Positions 42,309 through 51,045 of a stretch of DNA of 64,000 nt are shown in pieces. The stretch lies in assembly GCF_014648055.1 (NCBI RefSeq), contig NZ_BMQJ01000008.1:62001-126000 (forward strand). Direction: 5' to 3'. This DNA comes from Streptosporangium pseudovulgare (GTDB lineage: Bacteria > Actinomycetota > Actinomycetes > Streptosporangiales > Streptosporangiaceae). Position 1 is the stretch's first letter; each line of letters starts with the position of its first letter. The notes under the pieces were generated by a model. It had not been told where the DNA came from. It did not search any database and worked only from the letters and a program-made list of their open reading frames with translations. The position numbers were made by a program, and so were the translations under genes.

Positions 42309-43484
42309 ATGATCACATTCGACCGTGTCACCAAGCGATATCCAGACGGAACCGTCGCCGTGGACGACCTCAGCCTCGAAGTTCCCACGGGTGGGATAAC
42401 CGTGTTCGTCGGTCCCTCCGGATGCGGCAAGACGACGTCCCTCCGGATGATCAACAGAATGATCGACCCGAGCGAGGGCCGCGTCCTCCTCGACGGCGTG
42501 GACGTCACCACCGTCGATCCGCCCACGCTGCGCCGGGGCATCGGCTACGTGATCCAGCAGGCCGGCCTCTTCCCGCACCGGAAGATCGTGGACAACGTCG
42601 CGACCGTGCCCCAGCTCCTCGGCTGGGACCGGCGGAAGGCCCGGGACCGCGCGATGGAGCTGCTGGAGCGGGTGGGCCTGGACACCGGCCTCGCGAACCG
42701 CTACCCCTTCCAGCTCTCCGGCGGCCAGCAGCAGCGCGTCGGCGTGGCCCGCGCGCTCGCGGCCGACCCGCCGGTGCTGCTGATGGACGAGCCGTTCAGC
42801 GCGGTGGACCCGATCGTGCGCGCGAGCCTGCAGGACGAACTGCTGCGGCTCCAGGCCGAGCTGCACAAGACGATCGTGTTCGTCACCCACGACATCGACG
42901 AGGCCGTCAAGCTCGGCGACCGGGTCGCCGTGCTGCAGGTGGGCGGGCACCTGGCGCAGCTCGACGACCCCGCGACGCTGCTGGCCAGGCCCGCCGACGG
43001 GTTCGTCCGGGAGTTCCTCGGCCGCGACCGGGGCATCCGGCGGTTGTCGTTCGTCCCCGGCGCGGGACTGGGGCTGCGCGGCGACCTGACCGTGCCGGTC
43101 TCCGCCGACGTCGCCTCGGCCCGCGGCACGGCGGAGCCCTGGCTGGCCGTGGTCGACCCGGACGGCGGGCCCCTGGGCTGGGCCGCCACCGCCGGTCTTC
43201 CGGAGAGCGGGACGTTCGAGGCGGTGCCGCTCGCGCCGTACGGGACGTTCGTCAGGGACCGCGACTCGCTCCGCGCGGCGCTGGACGCGGCGCTGCTGTC
43301 GCCCTCGGGGAACGCGATCGCGGTGGACGACTCCGGGCGGGCCGAGGGCGTGGTCACCCGCGAGGTCCTGGACGAGGCGCTGGTCCTGGCCGCCCGGGAG
43401 GCGTCCCGCGTGGCGGGGGAGACCCGGGCCGACGAAGGACCCGGGGAGGCCGGCGGAGCCCGGGAGGCCGCGGATGGACGGTGA
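42309..43484 (+). CDS. Glycine betaine/choline-type ABC importer ATPase (OpuCA-like)
   Basis: The 391-residue ATPase energises an osmoprotectant importer. Walker A is GPSGCGKTT (about 36-44), the signature is LSGGQQQRVGVARAL (about 136-150) and Walker B is VLLMDEPFSAVDP. DEAVKLGDRVAVLQVG matches the quaternary-amine transporter group. The C-terminal 130 residues contain one recognisable CBS-like unit (NAIAVDDSGRAEGVVTREVL) where OpuCA usually has two, so ionic-strength sensing may be altered. AAAGG precedes the ATG. Its end overlaps the first permease gene. Confidence 0.9.
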   Translation: MITFDRVTKRYPDGTVAVDDLSLEVPTGGITVFVGPSGCGKTTSLRMINRMIDPSEGRVLLDGVDVTTVDPPTLRRGIGYVIQQAGLFPHRKIVDNVATVPQLLGWDRRKARDRAMELLERVGLDTGLANRYPFQLSGGQQQRVGVARALAADPPVLLMDEPFSAVDPIVRASLQDELLRLQAELHKTIVFVTHDIDEAVKLGDRVAVLQVGGHLAQLDDPATLLARPADGFVREFLGRDRGIRRLSFVPGAGLGLRGDLTVPVSADVASARGTAEPWLAVVDPDGGPLGWAATAGLPESGTFEAVPLAPYGTFVRDRDSLRAALDAALLSPSGNAIAVDDSGRAEGVVTREVLDEALVLAAREASRVAGETRADEGPGEAGGAREAADGR

Positions 43485-44148
43485 GCCCCTGGTCCGCTGG
43501 GACTGGATCTGGCGCAACTGGAGCACCGGCCGGGCGGGCAGCATCGACTCCCTGCTCCAGCAGCACGTGGTGATGGCGCTGCTGCCGGTCGTGCTCGGGC
43601 TGGTCGTCGCGCTGCCGATCGGGCTGGCCTGCGTGCGCTGGCGCTGGCTGTACCAGCCGACGGCCGGGCTGATGAACGTCGTCTACGCGCTGCCGTCCCT
43701 GCCGGTCTTCATGCTCCTGCTCCCGGCGACCGGCCTCGGACCGGCGACAGTGATCATCCCGCTGAGCTTCTACGGCGTGGCCGTGCTGATCCCCGCCGTG
43801 GTGGACGGCATCGCCTCGGTCCCCGACCACGTGCGGCAGTCGGCGGTCGCGATGGGCTTCACCCCGCTGCGCCGGCTGCTCCGGGTGGAGCTGCCGATCG
43901 CCGTCCCGGTGGTGCTGGCGGGCCTGCGCGTGGTCGCGGTCTCCAGCATCAGCCTGGTCAGCGTGGGCGCGCTCATCGGCCAGGGCGGGCTGGGCAACCT
44001 GTTCACCGACGCGTTCAAGCGGGACTTCCCCACCCCGGCGGTCGTGGGCATCGTGCTCATCGTGGCGCTGGCCCTGCTGGTGGACGGCCTCCTGCTCGCC
44101 GCGCAGCGGCTGCTCACCCCCTGGCAGCGGGCGAGGGGGAGCGCGTGA
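43474..44148 (+). CDS. Osmoprotectant ABC importer permease 1 (OpuCB/OpuCD-like)
   Basis: The 224-residue permease has five to six hydrophobic helices and the BPD-type coupling loop GFTPLRRLLRVELPIAVPVV (about 128-147). MNVVYALPSLPVFMLLLPAT is typical of OpuC permeases. It starts within the ATPase gene (11-bp overlap) and its stop overlaps the GTG of permease 2. Two similar permeases imply a heterodimer channel. Confidence 0.9.
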   Translation: MDGEPLVRWDWIWRNWSTGRAGSIDSLLQQHVVMALLPVVLGLVVALPIGLACVRWRWLYQPTAGLMNVVYALPSLPVFMLLLPATGLGPATVIIPLSFYGVAVLIPAVVDGIASVPDHVRQSAVAMGFTPLRRLLRVELPIAVPVVLAGLRVVAVSSISLVSVGALIGQGGLGNLFTDAFKRDFPTPAVVGIVLIVALALLVDGLLLAAQRLLTPWQRARGSA

Positions 44149-44816
44149 ACTGGCTGACCGACTTCTTCGGCGACCCGGCCCACTGGTCGGGGCCCGACGG
44201 CATCCCGGCCCGGCTGCTGGAGCACCTGGCGTTCTCCGCGGCGGCGCTGCTGCTGGCCGCGCTGATCGCGCTGCCGCTGGGGCTGTGGATCGGCCACACC
44301 GGCCGGGGCGCCTACTTCATCGTGGCGACGGTCAACGTCGCCCGCGCGATACCCACCCTCGGCCTGCTCGTGCTGTTCGTGCTGCTGCTCGGCACCACCA
44401 CGGTCTGGCCGGTGCTCATCCCGCTGGTGGCGCTGGCGGCGCCGCCCATCCTGGTCAACACCTACGAGGGCGTCCGGGGCGTGGACCCCGACCTGCGAGA
44501 CGCCGCGTACGGCATGGGCCTGCGCGGCGGCCAGGTCCTGGGCAGGGTGCTGGTGCCGGTGGCGCTGCCGCTGATCCTGCTCGGGCTGCGGCTCTCGGCC
44601 GTCCAGGTGGTGGCGACCACGACCGTGGCGGCCTACGCCGGGCTCGGCGGGCTGGGCCGTTTCATCATCGACGGCCTGGCGACGAAGGACTACGCGAGCG
44701 TCGCGGGCGGCGCCGTGCTGGTGGTGCTGTTCGCGCTCGCCGTACAGCTGTTGTTCACGTTGGCACAGCGGACGGCGGTGTCGCCGGGGGTGAGCCGGAG
44801 ACAGCGCGTCCGCTAA
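44145..44816 (+). CDS. Osmoprotectant ABC importer permease 2 (OpuCB/OpuCD-like)
   Basis: The 223-residue permease starts with a short amphipathic segment (NWLTDFFGDPAHW) and has five to six helices. FIVATVNVARAIPTLGLLVL and the coupling loop GMGLRGGQVLGRVLVPVALP match the family. QVVATTTVAAYAGLGGLGRF is the conserved C-terminal block. The GTG start overlaps the permease 1 stop (GTGA). It partners permease 1 in the same transporter. Confidence 0.9.
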   Translation: MNWLTDFFGDPAHWSGPDGIPARLLEHLAFSAAALLLAALIALPLGLWIGHTGRGAYFIVATVNVARAIPTLGLLVLFVLLLGTTTVWPVLIPLVALAAPPILVNTYEGVRGVDPDLRDAAYGMGLRGGQVLGRVLVPVALPLILLGLRLSAVQVVATTTVAAYAGLGGLGRFIIDGLATKDYASVAGGAVLVVLFALAVQLLFTLAQRTAVSPGVSRRQRVR

Positions 44817-44853
44817 TCTACTAATAACCCCCCGTTTGAAAGGGAAATGCACG

Positions 44854-45783
44854 ATGAAGCGTCTGTTCGGCACCGCGGCGGTAGTCCTGTCCGCGGCGCT
44901 CACACTTACCGCGTGCGGCGGGGGAGACCCCCTGACCAGCGCCTCCGCGAGCCCGGCCACCACCGGTTCCGGCTCGGGATCGGGTTCCGGGGGCGGCAGG
45001 GCCGTCGTCGGCTCCTTCGACTTCCCCGAGAGCGTCCTGCTCGCCTCCATCTACGCCCAGGCGCTGGAGTCCAAGGGCGTGACGGTCGAGGAGAAGCCCA
45101 ACATCGGCAGCCGTGAGATCGTCTACGACCAGGTCAAGAGCGGCGGCCTGACCGTGCTCCCCGAGTACAACGGGGCGCTGCTGGCGTTCATCGACCCGAA
45201 GACCACGGCCGCGTCCAAGGACGAGGTCAACGACGAGCTGAAGGCCAAGCTCCCGGCCGAGGTGGAGATCCTCGACTCGGCCGCCGCCGAGGACAAGGAC
45301 TCCCTCACGGTCACCAAGGAGAGCGCGACCAAGTACAAGCTCACCACGATCGAGGACCTCGCCAAGATCTCCAAGCAGAACGCCGTCGGCGGCCCGCCCG
45401 AGTTCAAGAAGCGGCGCGAGGCCCAGTTCAAGGACGTCTACGGCCTGGAGTTCAAGGAGTGGAAGCCGACCGGCGCGACCACCGCCGACGCCGTCAAGAG
45501 CGGCACGGTCCTGACCGGCAACGTCTTCACGACCGACCCGAAGATCGTGCTCAACGACCTGGTCCCGCTGGAGGACCCCAAGAACGTCTTCAGCGCCCAG
45601 AACGTCACCCCGCTGGTCAACAAGGCGGCCGCGAACGACACGGTCCGGACCACGCTGAACGCGATCTCCGCCAAGCTCGACACCCAGACCCTCGTCGACA
45701 TGATGAAGCGCGTCGCGGTGGACAAGGACGACGCCGCCGTGGTCGCCAAGGACTGGCTGACCAAGAACGGCCTGGCCTCCTGA
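44854..45783 (+). CDS. Osmoprotectant-binding lipoprotein (OpuCC/OsmF-like)
   Basis: The 309-residue lipoprotein has a signal peptide with lipobox LTAC (Cys21) and a Ser/Gly linker. The OpuAC-type binding domain begins at about 50: FDFPESVLLASIYAQALESK, IGSREIVYDQVKSGGLTVLP and EYNGALL. VLTGNVFTTDPKI and NVTPLVNK follow. It should capture betaine, choline or a related solute; the aromatic cage cannot be assigned by eye. GAAAGGG precedes the ATG. It is the last of four genes in the importer operon. Confidence 0.9.
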   Translation: MKRLFGTAAVVLSAALTLTACGGGDPLTSASASPATTGSGSGSGSGGGRAVVGSFDFPESVLLASIYAQALESKGVTVEEKPNIGSREIVYDQVKSGGLTVLPEYNGALLAFIDPKTTAASKDEVNDELKAKLPAEVEILDSAAAEDKDSLTVTKESATKYKLTTIEDLAKISKQNAVGGPPEFKKRREAQFKDVYGLEFKEWKPTGATTADAVKSGTVLTGNVFTTDPKIVLNDLVPLEDPKNVFSAQNVTPLVNKAAANDTVRTTLNAISAKLDTQTLVDMMKRVAVDKDDAAVVAKDWLTKNGLAS

Positions 45784-45825
45784 CACCCCGCCGGAGCGGT
45801 GGCCGGGGTCCGGGATGATGACGGT

Positions 45826-46320
45826 ATGAGCGAGTTCACCGAGGCCATGGCGGGGGTGGCGACCGCGGTGACGGTGGTCACCGTCAACGACGGGCGCGAC
45901 GACGTGGGCGGAACGGTCGGCACCTTCACGTCCGTCTCGCTCGACCCCGAACTGGTGATGGTCAGCCTCGCGAACACCGGCTACCTCAACGAGCTGCTGC
46001 TGCGCCGCGACCGCTGGGCGGCCAGCGTGCTGTCGGCCGGGCAGAAGGCGATCGCCAGCCGCTTCGCCACCCCGGGCCGCCCCGGCGCGCGGCTGCTGCT
46101 CGCCGGGACGCCGCACCACCGGGGCGAGCTGAGCGGGGCGCTCGTCGTGGAGGGCGGCGTGGCCGCGCTGGAGGCCGAGACGACGCAGGTCGTCCCGGCC
46201 GGCGACCACACGCTCCACATCGCCCGGGTACTCGGGGTGAGCTACGTCGAGCCGTCGCTCACCCCGCTCGTACGGCTCCGCGGCCGCTACCGCCCCGTCG
46301 GAGACCCGGACGCCCGTTAA
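45826..46320 (+). CDS. Flavin reductase-like protein
   Basis: The 164-residue FMN-binding split-barrel protein shows GTFTSVSLDPELVMVSLANT (about 32-51), AASVLSAGQKAIASRFA and GDHTLHIARVLGVSY. It supplies reduced flavin or binds FMN; the partner is unknown. The first strand (MAGVATAVTVVTV) matches the family start. The ribosome site is poor. It lies 42 bp after the OpuC operon and may be co-transcribed with it. Its 3' end converges with the STAND-WD40 gene. Confidence 0.83.
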   Translation: MSEFTEAMAGVATAVTVVTVNDGRDDVGGTVGTFTSVSLDPELVMVSLANTGYLNELLLRRDRWAASVLSAGQKAIASRFATPGRPGARLLLAGTPHHRGELSGALVVEGGVAALEAETTQVVPAGDHTLHIARVLGVSYVEPSLTPLVRLRGRYRPVGDPDAR

Positions 46321-46369
46321 CCCCGGCCGCCGCGCGTTGGGGCGGGGAGGCGGGGAGCCGGCGGCGACA

Positions 46370-49300
46370 TCAGCGGCCACCGCAGACCGGACGGTACGGC
46401 TCGCCGGGGAGGTACTGCCGCCACTCCTGAGGAGTGAGCGAGCGTCCGGCGGCCGAACAGGCCGCCCGGAACAGGTCGGAAGGAATGGCCACGTCCCACA
46501 GCCAGACCACGCCGTTCGCGGCGCCGGTGGCGAGAGTCCGGCCGTTCGGACTGAAGGCCACGGCGTAGACGCCGCCGTCGTCGGGATGTGCGGCGGCGCC
46601 AATCTGCTGGCGTGTGGCCAGGTCCCACAGCCGCACGGTGCCGTCGTCGCCGCCGGTGGCGATCACCCGCCCGTCCGGGCTGAAGGCGACATCCCTAACG
46701 GTGCCGGTATGGCCGGTGAACGGCCGGCCGGCCTGACGGTGGGCGCGCACGTCCCACAGCCGGACCGTGCCATCGGCCCCGCCGCTGAGCAGGTGACGGC
46801 CGTCCGGGCTGAACGCGACACGGTGGACCGCCGCGGTGTGCCCGAAAAGGGGGGTGCCGAGACCGCGCTGCGTGCGCACGTCCCAGAGCCGGATCGTGTG
46901 GTCGTCGCCCGCGGTGGCCAGTGTCGCGCCGTCGGGGCTGAACGCGACCCCTCTGACGCCCTCGATCCCGCTGGACCGGTGACCACGCAGCGGTCCGCCC
47001 AGCGCGGTGTGCCGGGAAATGTCCCATAGACGGGCGGTGCCGTCCACGCCCGCGGTGGCGGCCCACCGGCCGTCCCGGCTGATCGCCACCCCTCTCGCTC
47101 CGCCGTTGAACGACGCCTCATGTCCGACGAGCGGCGCACCGATCCTGCGCCGGGCCTTGACGTCCCAGACCCACAGGTCCGCCTCGTAGTCGGCGATGGA
47201 CACCAGGGTCCGCCCGCCGGGGCCGAAGGCGACCTGCTGGACGCCATCGGTGTGCCCGGTCAGCGGCGGGTCCTCAGGCCGGTGCGTGGCGGGGTCCCAC
47301 AACCGGATGTCCTTGTCGCCACCGGCCGTGGCCAGCACTCTCCCGTCCGGGCTGAAGGCCACGGTTTCCACCGAGCCTTTGTGACCCAGGAGCATGGGGC
47401 CCACCTGCCGGAACCCCGCCGTGGTCCACAGCCGGACGCTGCCGTCGCCACCGGCCGAGACCAGGGTCGAGCCGTCCCCGCCGAACGCCAGCCCCGCCAC
47501 CCCGGCCAGGCTTGACCCGTGACCGGTCAACGTCGGGCCGATCCGCCGCTGGGACGTCAGGTCCCACAGCTGGATCACTCCGTCCAGGGCGGTGCCCGTG
47601 GCGATGGTCTGACCGTCCCCGCTGAGGGCCAGGGCCGAAACGCCGTCGCCGGTGACCTTTATGGGCCTGCCCAGCGGTGTGCCGCGCTCCACGTCCCACA
47701 TCCGGACGGTCCTGTCCTGACTGCTGGTGATCAGGATCCGGCCGTTGGGGATGAACGTCGCCCCTGTGATCCAGCGGGTGTGACCCTTGAGCGGACGGCC
47801 GAACGGCTTGCGCGTCACAGCGTCCCACAGCCGTACGGTGCCGTCCCCCTCGCCGGTGACCGCCAGCTTGCCGGCCGGGTCGAACGCGACGAACGTGACC
47901 TGTGTCCGGCCGCCGGAGGTCAACCGGCCGGCCCGGTGGCCCTTATGGGTGTCCCACAGCAGGGCGGCACCTCCGGTGGTGGCCACGGTGATGCCGTCAG
48001 GGCTCCACGCCAGCCGGCGGATGCTCCAGTCGCCCGTGTCGAACGCCCGGAGCTGGACCTTGGTCGAGGAGTCCCATATCCGCAGCATCCCCTGCTGGTC
48101 GACGGTCGCGATGCGCGTGCCGTCGGGGTTGAACCTCACCGACTCGACCCTGTGGTCGCCGGTCGAGAACCAGCCCACCTGACGGCGGGCGGCCACGTCC
48201 CACAGCCGCACAACGCCGTCGCCGCCCGCAGTGGCCAAGATCTTGCCGTCGGGGGCGAAGGCCACGTCAGAGAACATCACGTCGAGATAGCCCGAGATCG
48301 GGTTCTCCGGCACGCCGGCGGGGGCGGGACTGATGCGGTCGTCGGCGGTGGTGAGCGTTCCCCTGCCGCGGCGTGCGAGCGCGTTGATCATCGCGTGTCC
48401 GGCCTCCGGTGTGTGCGCGGTGTCCCACGCCGTGGCGGCCAGCATGAGGGCGGCACCGGGGTCGGTGTCGGCGATCGTGACGCTCTGCAGCGACAGCCGC
48501 CGTGACAGGTCGACGCCTCGCTGCGCGTCGGCCCTGTCACGTTCCATCCGGGCCGTGCCCGCCGCGCTCACCGCCAGTCCGGCACCCGCCAGCGCGGCGA
48601 CCAGCAGCAGGGCCAGGCCGGCCGTCACCACCCGGCGTACCCGGGCCGAGCGCGTCACGGCCCGGGTGCCGGCCGCGACGAACCGCCGGGCCTCCGGCGT
48701 GAGCGCCGGATAGCGGTCCGGGTCGGACTCCCAGCGTGCCCGCTCCTGTTGGACGGCGGCCAGTCGCGTGCCCCGGTACAGGAAGGAGGCGTCCTCGCCG
48801 CCGGCCGCCCACTCGGCGGCGTCCTCGGTCAACTGGGTGTGGACGACGTGGCTCGCATGGTCGTCGGCCAGCCACTCGCGCAGCCTCGGCCAGACCGTCA
48901 GCAGCACGTCGTGCGCGATCTCGGCCGTGCCCTCGTTGAGCACCACCAGTCGCCGATCGGCGAACGCGCTCAGCACCCTCGCCGCCCCACCGGCTTCGTC
49001 GAGCGCGGTGAGCGCCACGGGCCGCCGGGTGACGCGCCCGCCCCGTACCACGGCCATCTGCCTGAACATCGTTCGCGCGGTCGCGCGCTCGGCTTCGGTG
49101 GACAGCGTGGCGTACGCGGCCTCGGCGCTCGTCTGCACGGCCTTGGCCACCCCGCCGCCCTCGCCGTACGCCCTGGTGGTCAGCCGGGTGCCCTCTCTGT
49201 TCTCCCAGGTCGCCAGCAGGGCCTGGGACAGCAGCGGCAGGACTCCCGCCCCGTACCCGGCGGATTCCGCCGCCTCGCCCCGGACGGCGGGGGTGGCGAC

Positions 49301-50767
49301 GTCGTCCAGAATGGACTCGGTCAGTCCCGCCTCAAGGGTCAGCCCGGCGGCCTCGGCCGGGCCGACGACGGCTCTGCGCAGCTCGGCCCTGGTCATCGGG
49401 CCCAGCACGAACGGTCCCTCCCGCATCGCCGGGGCCAGTGCGGCGGTGTCCGCGCAGCGGTCGATGAAGTCGCCGCGCACGGCCATGACGACCAGCGCGC
49501 CCGGCTGCCCCGCCGCCCCCGCGGGCTCGGTGGCCGCCGCGACCAGCGTCGTCACGAAGGCATCACGGATCCGGCGGTCGGTCACCAGCGTGAAGACCTC
49601 CTCGAACTGGTCCACCACGATGACCAGCCGTGAACCGCCGGTGTCGCCCACGGCCAGCAGGACCTGCCGGACGACCAGCGCCGCCCGCGTGGGATCGTCG
49701 GCCAGAGAGCGCCGGATCGTGACCGGATCCAGCGACCCCGCCAACGACGCCAGCGCCGCCGCGAGCTCACCCAGCGGGTCCGCCGTCGCGGTGATCAGCA
49801 GACGCGGCCAGCGCTCCGCCCCCGGCACCGCCAGCAGTCCTCTGGCCAGCGCGGGCATCAGCCCCGCTCGCAGCAGCGACGACTTCCCGGCGCCGGACGC
49901 TCCGGTGACGATCAACGGGCCAGGCCGGTTCAGCCGCTCGGCCAACGCGCCCACCAGCCGGATCGTCTCCTGCTCACGGCCGTAGAAGATCCGCGCATGG
50001 TCGACCTCGAACGGCCACAGACCTCGGTAAGGGCTACCCGACTCCCAGACAGGACTGTCCTGCGGCGCACCCGGCTCCCCGGCTCCAGCGGCGGTGCCGT
50101 GGTGACGGCGTACGCCGCTCTGCCGCAGAATGGCCAGATCCTCAAGGACGCGCATCAACTGCGCGGACTGTTCGCGCAGCCGTTCCCGGTCGCTGCGGTG
50201 CTCGGCGTCCTGGCGGCGCAGCGTCCGCTGGATGTCCGCCGCCGCGTCCCCGATCCCGGTCAGCAGGTCGGAGAACTCCTCGAACTCCTCGCTCAGCTCG
50301 GCGAACGCCCGGGTGATCTGTGTCCTGGTCGCCCGATCACCGGACTTGATCGCGACCTCCAGGGCGATCCCCGCCATGTCGATCTCTCGCATCAGCGCGG
50401 CGATCTCCCGCCGCAGCAGCGTGGCACGGGCCTGATCCCCGGTCAGGGCACGCTCGATCCGTTCGGCCAGCTCGTTCTCGGCCTGCGCCGGGGTCGGGGG
50501 CCCCGCGCGGCGGCGCAGTGCGGCGACCGCGTCGCTGATCACCCCGCTGAGCACATTGGTGCCCACGCCCGCCGCGATGCCCAGCGTCGCCGCACCCGTC
50601 ATGCTCGGTTCGGTCAGTGCCAGCGGAAGCAGGGCGCTCGCCGACAGAACCGCCAGCAGCGTCGGGGGAGTGGCCCTCAGGGCGCCGGAGGCCATCTGGC
50701 GGGTCAGTGCCAGGGAGACCCGCTCCCTGGTCGCCTCGGCGCTGTCTTCCCCGCTGCCGTCCGCCAT
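46370..50767 (-). CDS. STAND ATPase with 14 WD40 repeats (nSTAND1 type)
   Basis: This 1465-residue protein has five parts. Residues 34-80 are hydrophobic and Gly/Ala-rich, possibly membrane-active. A coiled coil follows (about 95-215). An nSTAND1 NTPase begins SPYRGLWPFEVDHARIFYGR (245-264), with Walker A GASGAGKSS (289-297) and Walker B LVIVVDQFEE (381-390). A transmembrane helix spans about 712-736. From about 845 to 1440 there are 14 WD40 repeats (units ending RLWDV-like), enough for two seven-blade propellers. STAND proteins are sensors that oligomerise when the propeller binds a trigger; the output here is unknown. ATG with CAGGTGA upstream. GC skew and codon use match the neighbours. 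Confidence 0.88.
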   Translation of the reverse strand: MADGSGEDSAEATRERVSLALTRQMASGALRATPPTLLAVLSASALLPLALTEPSMTGAATLGIAAGVGTNVLSGVISDAVAALRRRAGPPTPAQAENELAERIERALTGDQARATLLRREIAALMREIDMAGIALEVAIKSGDRATRTQITRAFAELSEEFEEFSDLLTGIGDAAADIQRTLRRQDAEHRSDRERLREQSAQLMRVLEDLAILRQSGVRRHHGTAAGAGEPGAPQDSPVWESGSPYRGLWPFEVDHARIFYGREQETIRLVGALAERLNRPGPLIVTGASGAGKSSLLRAGLMPALARGLLAVPGAERWPRLLITATADPLGELAAALASLAGSLDPVTIRRSLADDPTRAALVVRQVLLAVGDTGGSRLVIVVDQFEEVFTLVTDRRIRDAFVTTLVAAATEPAGAAGQPGALVVMAVRGDFIDRCADTAALAPAMREGPFVLGPMTRAELRRAVVGPAEAAGLTLEAGLTESILDDVATPAVRGEAAESAGYGAGVLPLLSQALLATWENREGTRLTTRAYGEGGGVAKAVQTSAEAAYATLSTEAERATARTMFRQMAVVRGGRVTRRPVALTALDEAGGAARVLSAFADRRLVVLNEGTAEIAHDVLLTVWPRLREWLADDHASHVVHTQLTEDAAEWAAGGEDASFLYRGTRLAAVQQERARWESDPDRYPALTPEARRFVAAGTRAVTRSARVRRVVTAGLALLLVAALAGAGLAVSAAGTARMERDRADAQRGVDLSRRLSLQSVTIADTDPGAALMLAATAWDTAHTPEAGHAMINALARRGRGTLTTADDRISPAPAGVPENPISGYLDVMFSDVAFAPDGKILATAGGDGVVRLWDVAARRQVGWFSTGDHRVESVRFNPDGTRIATVDQQGMLRIWDSSTKVQLRAFDTGDWSIRRLAWSPDGITVATTGGAALLWDTHKGHRAGRLTSGGRTQVTFVAFDPAGKLAVTGEGDGTVRLWDAVTRKPFGRPLKGHTRWITGATFIPNGRILITSSQDRTVRMWDVERGTPLGRPIKVTGDGVSALALSGDGQTIATGTALDGVIQLWDLTSQRRIGPTLTGHGSSLAGVAGLAFGGDGSTLVSAGGDGSVRLWTTAGFRQVGPMLLGHKGSVETVAFSPDGRVLATAGGDKDIRLWDPATHRPEDPPLTGHTDGVQQVAFGPGGRTLVSIADYEADLWVWDVKARRRIGAPLVGHEASFNGGARGVAISRDGRWAATAGVDGTARLWDISRHTALGGPLRGHRSSGIEGVRGVAFSPDGATLATAGDDHTIRLWDVRTQRGLGTPLFGHTAAVHRVAFSPDGRHLLSGGADGTVRLWDVRAHRQAGRPFTGHTGTVRDVAFSPDGRVIATGGDDGTVRLWDLATRQQIGAAAHPDDGGVYAVAFSPNGRTLATGAANGVVWLWDVAIPSDLFRAACSAAGRSLTPQEWRQYLPGEPYRPVCGGR

Positions 50768-51011
50768 GGCGTTTCACCTGACCGAGCTCGTCACCACCAC
50801 CGTGTTTCGCATTCACCTATCGGTTCGTCGGCGCGTACCGCTACATCCGGACGGCCGGCCGGTCCGCCCCGGCCCGAGTACGGCCTCACGTGGACCGGCG
50901 GCGCCGGAGAGGCCGACCGGTCGGCGGCCGGGACCTCGATGACCTGTCCGTGGGTGAGCTCGGCCAGGTCATCTACGGAGCAGGGGCATCGACCGTGCGG
51001 GGACGGGGCTG

Positions 51012-51045
51012 GAAGGCCACTGAAGATCTTGTATCGGTGGCCTTC
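51012..51045. terminator. Hairpin after sppA
   Basis: Nine-base perfect arms GAAGGCCAC (51012-51020) and GTGGCCTTC (51037-51045) flank a 16-base loop directly at the sppA stop codon. There is no T-tract. It probably ends sppA transcription; the rest of 50768-51011 shows no gene. Confidence 0.6.
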
